Assembly: GCF_041625495.1 (NCBI RefSeq)
Contig: NZ_JBFJTH010000030.1
Location: 1-29,913, forward strand
Length of the DNA: 29,913 nucleotides
Direction: 5' to 3'
Source: Litorivivens sp041625495
GTDB taxonomy: Bacteria; Pseudomonadota; Gammaproteobacteria; Pseudomonadales; Spongiibacteraceae
The notes under the pieces are model-generated. The model ran no database searches. It saw nothing but the letters and a program-made list of their open reading frames with translations, and was not told the DNA's origin. How positions within the stretch are numbered: the first letter of the stretch is position 1; each line of letters begins with the position of its first letter. The position numbers and the translations under genes are program-made. Shown piece by piece: positions 23,154-29,913 of this stretch.

Positions 23154-25061
23154 TCAGGCAGGCAGGCGATCCACAACGATGGCGCTGCGTTGAATATTAC
23201 CTTTCAGCCAGCTACCACCGTCAGGGTCCTTTAGAATGTCGCCGACACCGCCGGGTGTTTCAATCAGCACGTCCTGCTGTTGATTCTGCAAGAGCCCCCA
23301 CTCTGGCAATTCCATGGCGCTTAGACTTTTCAGTAGGCTTTGCGCATCAAATTCAAAGTGTTGCCAGGCGCTGTGCTTGCCGCCAATGCGGGGGCTCAGG
23401 GTTTTGTCCAGCGCCAACACGCAACGCAGTTGCTCGATAAACTCACCAGAGTGGCCCTGTTCGACAAGCCACTCGCACATTCTGGTTTCCAGCAGGCGAT
23501 AGCTGCGCTGTGGCGACTGCAGCAGGGCCAGATAAATTTTCGCACGCTGTTCATACACGGCCATCCGGTCGCTGGCATCGAGACCTCCCAGTTCTTCCCG
23601 GTATTCTTCTAGACAGTCGCGCAACAGCGAGCGCAACAGGGTCGATATGCCGCTGCAGTTCGACAGCGCGAGGAAGCGGGTGGTGAGCGGCAGCAGGTGG
23701 CCGTGAACAAACAGGATATGTGAGCTGATCAGGAAATAGCCTTCAAAGCCCTCGTCGCGGCTGAAGGTATGGCAACCCACCACGTATTCGCCTTTGGCCT
23801 TGCCATAGCCCGCTACCGGTATGGTCTGAATCTGGTATTCATTGCGTTTTTCGTAGAATTCGGTGCCCGGCAACAGGGTATATCCGAATATATTGATGTT
23901 GGGGAAGGTGGCTAGCAACTGATCCAGATTGCTTTCGAAATCGCGCAGGTTGTCGCCGGGTAGCCCCCAGATGAGTTCTGCGGCGATGGGTACGCCCTGT
24001 TCTGCCATCTGTTTGGCGATCGGCTCATACTTGTTGGATGCCATATTCTGGCGATTGCTGAGTTCCAGTGCCAGTGGCGTTAGAGTCTGAAGCGCCAGCT
24101 GATAGTGGGGCAGCAGGCCATGCCGATTCAGCAGCAACACAATTTCCTGCACGCGCGGACTGTGTTTTTTAGACCAGGAAGTGGCAAAGGTGCTGGGATA
24201 GCCGGTTTCGCTTTTGAGTTCGCAGATCAATTCGGCTTTGGCAAGGTCGTCTTTCAGTGCGCCAAAGTTGGAGTCCGCCAACCAGATGTCCTTGATGCCG
24301 GAACCGACAATCTGGCGCCAGTCGCGTTCGATACGCTCCATCGAAAATTGGTACATCTTGGTGCCGATAGCACCGGTTCCCCATTCGCAAAACGCGCATT
24401 TGAAAGGACAGCCGCGGCTGGTTTCATAGGAAATTGAATCATACAGTGCTTTGCCTTCAGCGTCGGTGAGCGGCACGACCTCCAGCGCCGAGGGCAGGCT
24501 GTCAAGATCCATGCGCCGATTGCGCTCGCGGGTTTTTACCAGGGTGTCGCCGTCGAGGTAGGCCAAGCCATCAATGCCGGCCCAGTTGTCGCGTTCTGGA
24601 TTGTCGATAATTTCCTGAAATGTTGTCTCTCCCTCACCCAGAACGATGAGGTCAAGGGGTTCATCAAAGAGGTAGTCTTCTGCCTGTTGCACGTGAGGCC
24701 CGCCGGCCACCAGCAGCGCTTCCGGGCATGCCTGCTTGATGTCGCGGGCAATGGCCAGAAATTCTGCGGCATTCCAGGTGTAAAAGCTAAAACCGATAAT
24801 GGGGCGAATGCCTGCGGCGAGGGCGGCTTCAGCTGTTGCGAGGTGTTGCTTGCGCCAGGTTTCGGGCCAGGCCAGCGCCTGGTCTCCGTCGCGAAAATGC
24901 ACCAGTGAAATGTCGGCCGCGTCAGGTTGGACGCTGTAGCGCTGGAAATAGGCTTTCAGCCCGCCAGTGGTGGTCGGCGCGGCGTAAAACTGGTCTGAAT
25001 CCATGCTGAGTAGCCAAACGGGACGCTGGATATACGTGGCAGAGAGAGCGTGAGCAGGCAT
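23154..25061 (-). CDS. B12-binding domain radical SAM protein, function unknown
   Basis: The 635-residue protein has an N-terminal cobalamin-binding-like Rossmann domain (about 10-180), with IIGFSFYTWN, LLVAGGPHVQQAEDY and DLIVLGEGETTFQEI. A radical SAM domain follows, with SRGCPFKCAFCEWG (Cys218, Cys222, Cys225 bind the 4Fe-4S cluster), IWLADSNFG, and ELIWGLPGDNLRDF. A C-terminal region of about 200 residues matches nothing I know. This is the class B layout, which includes methylases and ring-forming enzymes. The substrate is unknown and no biosynthetic partner genes lie beside it. The ATG at 25061 lacks a ribosome binding site; a TATAAT box lies 6 bases upstream (see the promoter entry). 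Confidence 0.85.
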   Translation of the reverse strand: MPAHALSATYIQRPVWLLSMDSDQFYAAPTTTGGLKAYFQRYSVQPDAADISLVHFRDGDQALAWPETWRKQHLATAEAALAAGIRPIIGFSFYTWNAAEFLAIARDIKQACPEALLVAGGPHVQQAEDYLFDEPLDLIVLGEGETTFQEIIDNPERDNWAGIDGLAYLDGDTLVKTRERNRRMDLDSLPSALEVVPLTDAEGKALYDSISYETSRGCPFKCAFCEWGTGAIGTKMYQFSMERIERDWRQIVGSGIKDIWLADSNFGALKDDLAKAELICELKSETGYPSTFATSWSKKHSPRVQEIVLLLNRHGLLPHYQLALQTLTPLALELSNRQNMASNKYEPIAKQMAEQGVPIAAELIWGLPGDNLRDFESNLDQLLATFPNINIFGYTLLPGTEFYEKRNEYQIQTIPVAGYGKAKGEYVVGCHTFSRDEGFEGYFLISSHILFVHGHLLPLTTRFLALSNCSGISTLLRSLLRDCLEEYREELGGLDASDRMAVYEQRAKIYLALLQSPQRSYRLLETRMCEWLVEQGHSGEFIEQLRCVLALDKTLSPRIGGKHSAWQHFEFDAQSLLKSLSAMELPEWGLLQNQQQDVLIETPGGVGDILKDPDGGSWLKGNIQRSAIVVDRLPA

Positions 25062-25097
25062 CGTAATATTATATTCGTGTTAGTTATGCAAAGTTAA
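25061..25097 (-). promoter_or_regulatory. Candidate leaderless promoter of the B12-radical SAM gene
   Basis: On the minus strand a perfect TATAAT (25068-25073) lies 6 bases before the ATG, and TTAACT (25092-25097, 4 of 6 to TTGACA) lies 18 bases upstream of it. Transcription would begin at or next to the start codon. This fits the absence of any Shine-Dalgarno sequence. Confidence 0.45.
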
Positions 25098-25204
25098 AAG
25101 GCTAGCCTAACAGCCTTTGTGTGCAGGGGCATTAGCATTTTTTAAGCCGGTAGCGGCGTATCAGGCCAATAGTGGCGATATTTTGGTAAAGGGAGTAAAG
25201 GACA

Positions 25205-25630
25205 GTGACAGAGGTAGTGGTAAGCCGTGAATTTACGGTTCCAGCCGATCAGGTATGGGCAGTGCTGGCAAATTTTGGTGATATCAGTTGGGCGCCGGGT
25301 ATGGACCGGGTTGAGCTTATTGGCGAGGGCGTAGGAATGACCCGCCGGATATTTATGCCGGAGATGGAGCCTATTGATGAGGTACTGCAATCCATTGATC
25401 ATCAAGCTAGGGAGTTGCGTTATACCATTCCTCATGGCAACCCCATGCCCGTCACCGATTATCTGGCTGGCCCCCGAGTGACCGCAATTGATGACACCCG
25501 TTGTCGGGTTGATTGGTTCGGTGAGTTTGTGCCCGCCGGTGCCAGTGAGACCGAGTCAGCAGAAGCGGTTAAGGGGATTTACGCCATGATGCTGCAATGG
25601 CTTGATGAGCACCTGGCTCAGTCGGCCTGA
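25205..25630 (+). CDS. SRPBCC family protein (polyketide cyclase/dehydrase-like)
   Basis: The 141-residue protein has the START-like hot-dog helix-grip pattern: VVSREFTVPADQVWAVLANFGDISWAPGMDRVELIGEG near the start, a beta-rich middle, and a long C-terminal helix (AEAVKGIYAMMLQWLDEHLAQ). Such proteins bind hydrophobic ligands in a cavity; no ligand can be named. The start is GTG at 25205, with GGGAG (25191-25195) and AAGGA (25198-25202) just upstream. Its stop overlaps the convergent cinA stop by 13 bases. Confidence 0.8.
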   Translation: MTEVVVSREFTVPADQVWAVLANFGDISWAPGMDRVELIGEGVGMTRRIFMPEMEPIDEVLQSIDHQARELRYTIPHGNPMPVTDYLAGPRVTAIDDTRCRVDWFGEFVPAGASETESAEAVKGIYAMMLQWLDEHLAQSA

Positions 25631-26898
25631 TCGACCAGATAGCGCTCCATGTAGCCAGGATGCAGACTGTAGCCCAGCGCGCAGCGACGTATCAAATCCA
25701 GGCACAGTGCGCTCACCCAGGCTCTGAATAGGCTCCGTCCAAGGGGTATGTGAAGCGGGTAGCTGTAAACGTTGTCGCGTGTGGCGAGAGCGATCCAGAC
25801 CGTGCCAACGGGCTTTTGTTCGGTGCCGCCATCAGGGCCGGCAATGCCGGTTACCGCCACGGCGATATCGGCTCCGCTGTGCCGCAGCGCGCCATTGGCC
25901 ATGGCCTCGGCGACTGGCTTACTAACCGCGCCGTAGTGTTCCAGGGCCTCAGCCGGAACGCCCAATTGCGCCTGCTTCATCGCATTGGAATAGGTTACCC
26001 AACCTGCCTCAAACACCTGTGATGCGCCGGCTATGTCGGTAAGCTGGCTGGCAACCATGCCACCGGTGCAGGATTCGGCCGTGGCCACGTGCAACTGTTC
26101 CCGATACAGTGCGTCGACGGCTGCCTGCGCCAGACTGGAGGGCGCGTTGGCAATATAGGTATCCTGAAAAATATCGTCGATCAGGCGTTGCTGCCAGGTA
26201 TCCAGCAAGCTCTGATTGGCAGAGCGTGTCGTCAGTTTGACTTCCAGTGCCGGCATGGAAGCGCGAAAGCCGAGCTCGATCTCGGCTGGCCAGTCGGGAT
26301 ACTGATTGGATATGAGTTCCTGTAAAGTGGATTCGCCGCGGCCAAAAACCAGCAGGCGTCGTGTTTCCACGGCTCCCGGCGCAAAGCGTTTGCACAGGCG
26401 CGGCAACACTTCGTGTTTAAACATGAGTCGCAGCTCGGAGGGTACGCCTGGAGTAGCAAAGATCAGGCAGTCGTTAATCGTGAGAAAAATACCTACAGCG
26501 CTGCCGGTTTCATTGGCAAGTATTTCGCAGCCTTTCGGCAGGATAGCTTGCTTGCGATTGGCTTCGTTGATGGCGTAGTTGCGTTTGCCACACCAGTGCT
26601 CCAGATGTGCCATGGCGTCAGGGTGTTCGGTCAGTGGTACATTGGCAGCCAGTGCCAGAGCCTTGGCGGTCAGGTCGTCTACCGTTGGCCCCAGCCCGCC
26701 ATTGATGATCAGCACCTGGCTGCTGCGGGTTTGTGCTTTAATTTCGTCAACCAGTTCCGGTAGGTCATCGCCCAGTGTTACTTTGCGGGCAATACGCCAG
26801 CCATGCTGGCCCAGAAGATCTGCCATCATGGCTGAATTGGAGTCGACAATATCGCCAGACATGATTTCGTTGCCGGTGAGCAGCAGTTCAACTTTCAT
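25618..26898 (-). CDS. cinA: CinA family protein (NMN deamidase / molybdopterin-binding-like domain)
   Basis: The 426-residue protein has the N-terminal MoCF-like domain (about 1-170), with MKVELLLTGNEIMSGDIVDSN and LIINGGLGPTVDDLTA. The C-terminal PncC domain (about 265-420) carries AESCTGGMVASQLT (nucleophile Ser276), ALEHYGAVS and AVTGIAGPDGG. The C-terminal domain hydrolyses nicotinamide mononucleotide to NaMN in pyridine nucleotide salvage (known for E. coli PncC). The N-terminal domain is linked to ADP-ribose hydrolysis in related proteins. The frame is open to 26979, but ATG 26898 gives the family start. The ribosome binding site is weak. The 3' end overlaps the SRPBCC gene by 13 bases. 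Confidence 0.93.
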   Translation of the reverse strand: MKVELLLTGNEIMSGDIVDSNSAMMADLLGQHGWRIARKVTLGDDLPELVDEIKAQTRSSQVLIINGGLGPTVDDLTAKALALAANVPLTEHPDAMAHLEHWCGKRNYAINEANRKQAILPKGCEILANETGSAVGIFLTINDCLIFATPGVPSELRLMFKHEVLPRLCKRFAPGAVETRRLLVFGRGESTLQELISNQYPDWPAEIELGFRASMPALEVKLTTRSANQSLLDTWQQRLIDDIFQDTYIANAPSSLAQAAVDALYREQLHVATAESCTGGMVASQLTDIAGASQVFEAGWVTYSNAMKQAQLGVPAEALEHYGAVSKPVAEAMANGALRHSGADIAVAVTGIAGPDGGTEQKPVGTVWIALATRDNVYSYPLHIPLGRSLFRAWVSALCLDLIRRCALGYSLHPGYMERYLVDQAD

Positions 26899-27005
26899 TC
26901 TAATTCTCAAATTATTAGCGGGTTTTCCCGAGGGAAATACTCTTGTGAAAAGAGTAGTGCGCTTGTAGGCTAAATACAATTATTACCGCTTGGTAGAAGG
27001 CCTTT

Positions 27006-27347
27006 ATGAATCGTATTGGGTTGATAGTTGTTGCTGTGATTGCTGTATGTGCGTTGGGCTTGCAGGGGTATCAATATCAGCAGGGGCGGGAATATCAGCG
27101 CGACCTTGCGCGTGAGTTGAGTGCGCTGCGAGCGGAGTTGCAAACGGTCAAGGAAGACAATGAGCGACTGCGGCAGGAGCTCGCCGAACTTCAGGGTAAA
27201 GACCTTGATACGCTTGTAGATGATGCCAGTGAAGCGTTGGTCACCGGTTGGAACAGCATGTTGACGGTATTGGAAAACGAATTGCGCAAGGCGGAGCAGG
27301 CGTTGCGTGATAAGCGTCAGCAGGATGAGTCACGTTCACCAAAATAA
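27006..27347 (+). CDS. Small membrane-anchored coiled-coil protein
   Basis: The 113-residue protein has one N-terminal hydrophobic segment (about 4-22) and then a long heptad-like coiled coil (about 28-66; LARELSALRAELQTVKEDNERLRQEL). A short helical tail rich in E, K and R completes it. The topology resembles bitopic proteins with a periplasmic coiled coil. I recognise no family. AAGG lies 5 bases before the ATG. A zinc-ribbon gene starts 15 bases after the stop, so the two likely form an operon. It is divergent from cinA. Confidence 0.75.
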   Translation: MNRIGLIVVAVIAVCALGLQGYQYQQGREYQRDLARELSALRAELQTVKEDNERLRQELAELQGKDLDTLVDDASEALVTGWNSMLTVLENELRKAEQALRDKRQQDESRSPK

Positions 27348-27362
27348 CAGAGGGGGCTCGCG

Positions 27363-27569
27363 GTGGGTGAGGTCAAACGCAAGGTACAAACGGTCGAGGT
27401 CAACTACGTCTGCGACAAGTGCGATCACGGCATGGTCGAAAAATGTGGCGCCACTGATCAAAAAACAGGGGAAACACCCCATCAATGCATGATTTGCGGC
27501 CATCCGCACAGCTTCAAGTGGGTTTCCTACCCGCGAATTGATTACATCGGTGTCGATGAGGCTCTTTAA
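27363..27569 (+). CDS. Small zinc-ribbon-like protein
   Basis: The 68-residue protein carries two CxxC knuckles, YVCDKCDHG (Cys17, Cys20) and HQCMICGHP (Cys42, Cys45), which would hold a zinc ion as in a zinc ribbon. Cys28 and two His residues lie near. The rest is short and basic at the N-terminus. The function is unknown to me. The start is GTG with a strong AGAGGGGG site at 27349-27356, and the gene follows the coiled-coil gene by 15 bases. Confidence 0.75.
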   Translation: MGEVKRKVQTVEVNYVCDKCDHGMVEKCGATDQKTGETPHQCMICGHPHSFKWVSYPRIDYIGVDEAL

Positions 27570-27602
27570 GTCGCTGGGGTTAATAGAGCAAAATCTTCGG
27601 TC

Positions 27603-27626
27603 AGACGGCGCCGCGCGGCACCGTCT
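27603..27626. terminator. Hairpin in the convergent gap before the SDR gene
   Basis: AGACGGCGCCGC pairs with GCGGCACCGTCT with a single mismatch, giving a near-perfect inverted repeat of 24 bases. No long T run follows on either strand, so its terminator role is likely but not certain. It could serve both the zinc-ribbon gene (+) and the SDR gene (-). Confidence 0.5.
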
Positions 27627-27640
27627 TCATCACTTCTTAA

Positions 27641-28414
27641 TCAGGATGTGGGCAGCAAATCCAACCGCATGCCGGCATTCCAGCCACCGTCAACGATAAA
27701 TTCTGAGCCTGTCGAATAACTACTGTCGTCAGACGCGAGATACAGCGACATATTGGCTATTTCTATGGGCAGACCCACCCGTGGCAGGGGGTGATTGACA
27801 TAAAAGGCATTGTCGTCGTCATTGGGCTCCGTTTTATCACCGGCGGCATGCATGGCCGTGAAGACTCCTCCAGGATGTACCGTGTTTACCCGAATGTTGT
27901 GGGGTCCATACTCCAGGGCGGCGGATTTGGTCAGCCCGCGTAGGGCCCATTTGGTCGAGGAGTAAGCGCTGAGTCCATTTTTTGACTGCAGGCCGTCGAT
28001 GGACGAGATGTTGATGATTGACCCGCCACCGGCCGCTTTCATGGCGGCAAAAGATTCACGGATGCCGATGTAGGGGCCCAGTTGATTGACCCGGATAACC
28101 TTTAGATAATCGTCGGGAGTGGCCTCGGTGATCGCGGCGTAGTATAGAATAGCTGCATTGTTGACCAGTACATTGTAACTGCCCAGCGAGGACGCCAGGG
28201 CAACAGCTTTTTGCCAGTCAGCTTCACTGGTTACGTCGAGATGCAGATAATGAGCCTGCTCTCCGATGCTATCCGCAACCGCCTGGCCTTCCTTGTCGAG
28301 GACATCGCCAATAACCACTTGTGCACCCTCCTTGGCGAACAGTCGGGCCGTCGTCTCGCCCATGCCGCGCGCGGCGCCAGTAATAATGGCAACTTTACCA
28401 TCTAGTCGTCCCAT
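27641..28414 (-). CDS. Short-chain dehydrogenase/reductase (SDR), classical
   Basis: The 257-residue protein has the classical SDR layout: nucleotide motif TGAARGMG (12-19), NNAA (85-88), Asn110, and catalytic Ser138, Tyr151 and Lys155 in ISSIDG...YSSTK. The HPGGVFTAM stretch follows, and it ends with the usual GSEFIVDGGWNAG. An acidic residue at the end of the second strand (GDV, Asp37) points to NAD(H) rather than NADP(H). The sequence resembles 3-alpha/20-beta-hydroxysteroid dehydrogenase-type enzymes, but substrate cannot be set. An AGAGGAAA site (28419-28426) lies 4-5 bases before the ATG. It stands alone with no related pathway genes nearby. Confidence 0.9.
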   Translation of the reverse strand: MGRLDGKVAIITGAARGMGETTARLFAKEGAQVVIGDVLDKEGQAVADSIGEQAHYLHLDVTSEADWQKAVALASSLGSYNVLVNNAAILYYAAITEATPDDYLKVIRVNQLGPYIGIRESFAAMKAAGGGSIINISSIDGLQSKNGLSAYSSTKWALRGLTKSAALEYGPHNIRVNTVHPGGVFTAMHAAGDKTEPNDDDNAFYVNHPLPRVGLPIEIANMSLYLASDDSSYSTGSEFIVDGGWNAGMRLDLLPTS

Positions 28415-28568
28415 GGTATTTCCTCTTTGTTAGTGTGGCGCTATTTAATCCCGCCGAGATAGCCGGTTCAAGCGCGGCAACTAACCCATTCGGACGAACT
28501 CTTGTTGGGCGTGCTTGTCTTAGCGTTAAAGCGGCGGGTTTAAACCTGAATATTTATAGGGTGTTGTA

Positions 28569-29036
28569 ATGAAAGGCACAGTGGTTTTGCAGTTGTGTAT
28601 GGTTGTCTGTCTTGGTCTGCTGTTTACTGGCTGCGGTAAAATGGAGTCAACTGGCGGCGATGGGCATGGTGATACGGCAGTGACGGATGTCACCAGTATC
28701 ACGGAGCTGGGGGCGCCGTCTTCCGGCACGGTTGCACCTGCCGATGAGGGAGGGGGTGACGGTCAAACCAGCGGCGAGAGCATTTCGGCTGATGCTGCAA
28801 ATGCAGGTAAAGCGTTGGCTCAGCCTCTGGATTTGAATCTAGTGCTTCCTGCTGAGTCAGAACAGCAGTATCTGTTTTCTGAAAAAAGCCAGGCTCCCAA
28901 CTTTTTCCAGAGCCAGGAACCAAAACCGGCGGTTAAATGGAAAGGTAAGCTTTATATGATAGAAGAGCCAGCCACCGAAAAGCGCATGGAAAACGTTGAT
29001 GGCGGTGAAATTAGCGTAGTGGTGCCACTCAAGTAA
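28569..29036 (+). CDS. Predicted lipoprotein, function unknown
   Basis: The 155-residue protein has a type II signal peptide (MKGTVVLQLCMVVCLGLLFTGC) with lipid-attachment Cys22; Phe at -3 is a less usual lipobox residue. The mature N-terminal part (about 25-85) is low-complexity, rich in Gly, Asp, Ser, Thr and Ala, and looks disordered. The C-terminal 50 residues (WKGKLYMIEEPATEKRMENVDGGEISVVV) look folded and beta-rich. I recognise no family. Its stop overlaps the convergent dehydrogenase stop by 8 bases. Confidence 0.75.
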   Translation: MKGTVVLQLCMVVCLGLLFTGCGKMESTGGDGHGDTAVTDVTSITELGAPSSGTVAPADEGGGDGQTSGESISADAANAGKALAQPLDLNLVLPAESEQQYLFSEKSQAPNFFQSQEPKPAVKWKGKLYMIEEPATEKRMENVDGGEISVVVPLK

Positions 29037-29913
29037 GAGGATCATTGACGCAGTTTATGAGGTTTCCTGCCTGAAAGGCCTGAATAATCTCTGCCGATTG
29101 GGCAATCAGTGCCTGCCGGGATTCACGGCTACCCCAGGCATTGTGTGGTGTGATGATCAGGTTCGGATGTTTCAGGGATAACAGTGGGTTCCCGTTACGC
29201 GGGGGCTCTTCGGTCAGCACATCGGTGGCGGCGCCGCCAAGCTGGCCTTTGCTCAACGCGCGCGCCAGTGCGCGTTCATTGACAATGCCTCCGCGTGAGG
29301 TGTTGATCAATAAGGCACCACGTTTCATCAGTTGCAATTCTGCTTCATCGATCAGGTTGCGCGTCTGATCGCTCAGCGGGCAATGGATGGAAATGACATC
29401 GCTCGTAGCCAGCAAAGTGGTTAACCCCTCTCTAGGTAATGCCGCTTCCTGTTGCGTCTCGGCCGAAAAAGATTGCAATGCTGCTGTTTTCATCCCCATG
29501 GCGCGTGCGACTTTTGCTACGGCGCGGCCTGAATTGCCGGCGCCGATAATTCCCAGCTTTTTCCCCGCAAGGCCAATTAAAGGTTGGTCCAACAGGCAAA
29601 ATTGCGTGCTGCGTTGCCAGCCTCCCTGTTGCACCGTTTGCTGGTAATAGGGTAGGTGGCGCGCCAACGCAAGCATGAGCGCCAGTGTGTGTTCTACCAG
29701 TGAGTTCGTGGCGTAATCGACGTTGTTACACACGCCAATTTTCTGGCGGCGAGCAGCCTCCAGATCAATATTGTTAACCCCGGTGGCTAAGACCACAATC
29801 AATTTCAGGTGTGGTAAACGCGACAGCACATGCTGGTCGAGCGGAACCTTGTTGGTCAACGCTATATCCGTGTCGAGTAAGCGGCCCGGTAAGGTGTCGG
29901 GCAGTGAGTACTC
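29029..29913 (-). CDS. D-isomer-specific 2-hydroxyacid dehydrogenase (glycerate dehydrogenase-like), start outside window
   Basis: The frame stays open to the right edge, so the 5' end is missing; about 294 residues are visible. They include LIVVLATGVNNIDLEAA, the Rossmann motif GIIGAGNSGRAVAKVA, catalytic Arg in NTSRGGIVNE, catalytic Glu in DVLTEEPPRNGNPLL and catalytic His in LIITPHNAWGSRESRQ. The wording is closest to glycerate dehydrogenase/hydroxypyruvate reductase (HprA type), which reduces hydroxypyruvate with NADH. Related 2-hydroxyacid dehydrogenases are not excluded. All catalytic residues are present in the visible part. Confidence 0.88.
   Translation of the reverse strand, partial: EYSLPDTLPGRLLDTDIALTNKVPLDQHVLSRLPHLKLIVVLATGVNNIDLEAARRQKIGVCNNVDYATNSLVEHTLALMLALARHLPYYQQTVQQGGWQRSTQFCLLDQPLIGLAGKKLGIIGAGNSGRAVAKVARAMGMKTAALQSFSAETQQEAALPREGLTTLLATSDVISIHCPLSDQTRNLIDEAELQLMKRGALLINTSRGGIVNERALARALSKGQLGGAATDVLTEEPPRNGNPLLSLKHPNLIITPHNAWGSRESRQALIAQSAEIIQAFQAGNLINCVNDPLT

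Noticed and set aside
1..29913. Mobile elements, CRISPR arrays, tRNA or rRNA genes
   Set aside because: Reading both strands showed no transposase or integrase, no regularly spaced repeats and no tRNA- or rRNA-like sequence.

Overview
The window reads as chromosomal core DNA from a gammaproteobacterium, most likely near the Pseudomonadales/Cellvibrionales (inference). The support is a fused RlmKL methyltransferase next to rmf, long pseudomonad-type PstC and PstA permeases, a PhoU that aligns residue for residue at its start with what I recall of the Pseudomonas protein, TmcA, YgiQ and full-length CinA. Base composition looks even, in the mid-50s % GC by eye. I see no mobile element, tRNA, rRNA or CRISPR array.

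Layout. Bases 1-3423 carry translation and rRNA genes: the 3' end of rluB, rmf (-), rlmKL (+) and a cold-shock protein (-). Bases 3624-5753 (-) encode the radical SAM protein YgiQ. Bases 5889-7214 (+) hold an NfeD/QmcA membrane-quality-control pair. Bases 7266-16176 are a complete phosphate module in one orientation, phoB-phoR-pstS-pstC-pstA-pstB-phoU. It has 11-bp-phased Pho boxes before phoB, pstS and pstC, and terminator-like hairpins after pstS and phoU. PstSCAB imports phosphate, PhoR and PhoU sense transporter state, and PhoB activates the Pho boxes. An AbgT-family transporter (-) and an MFS transporter (+) follow, divergently arranged.

Bases 19091-19382 are an AT-rich intergenic region with two perfect DnaA boxes and one Pho-box-like element. 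Downstream is a tight RNA-modification run: an RluA-like pseudouridine synthase, DUF2288, a small unknown protein, tmcA and a HIT protein.

The last 7 kb holds a B12-binding radical SAM protein (-) with a possible leaderless promoter, an SRPBCC protein (+), cinA (-), a small membrane coiled-coil protein and a zinc-ribbon-like protein (+), an SDR oxidoreductase (-), a lipoprotein (+) and the 3' part of a 2-hydroxyacid dehydrogenase gene (-) that runs off the right edge.

Most of the window is ordinary conserved chromosome, and I found no clear new multi-gene system. The points most worth a second look are the regulatory sites before the pseudouridine synthase gene, the large periplasmic regions of PstC and PstA, the orphan B12-radical SAM protein, and the small unknown genes beside tmcA and cinA.
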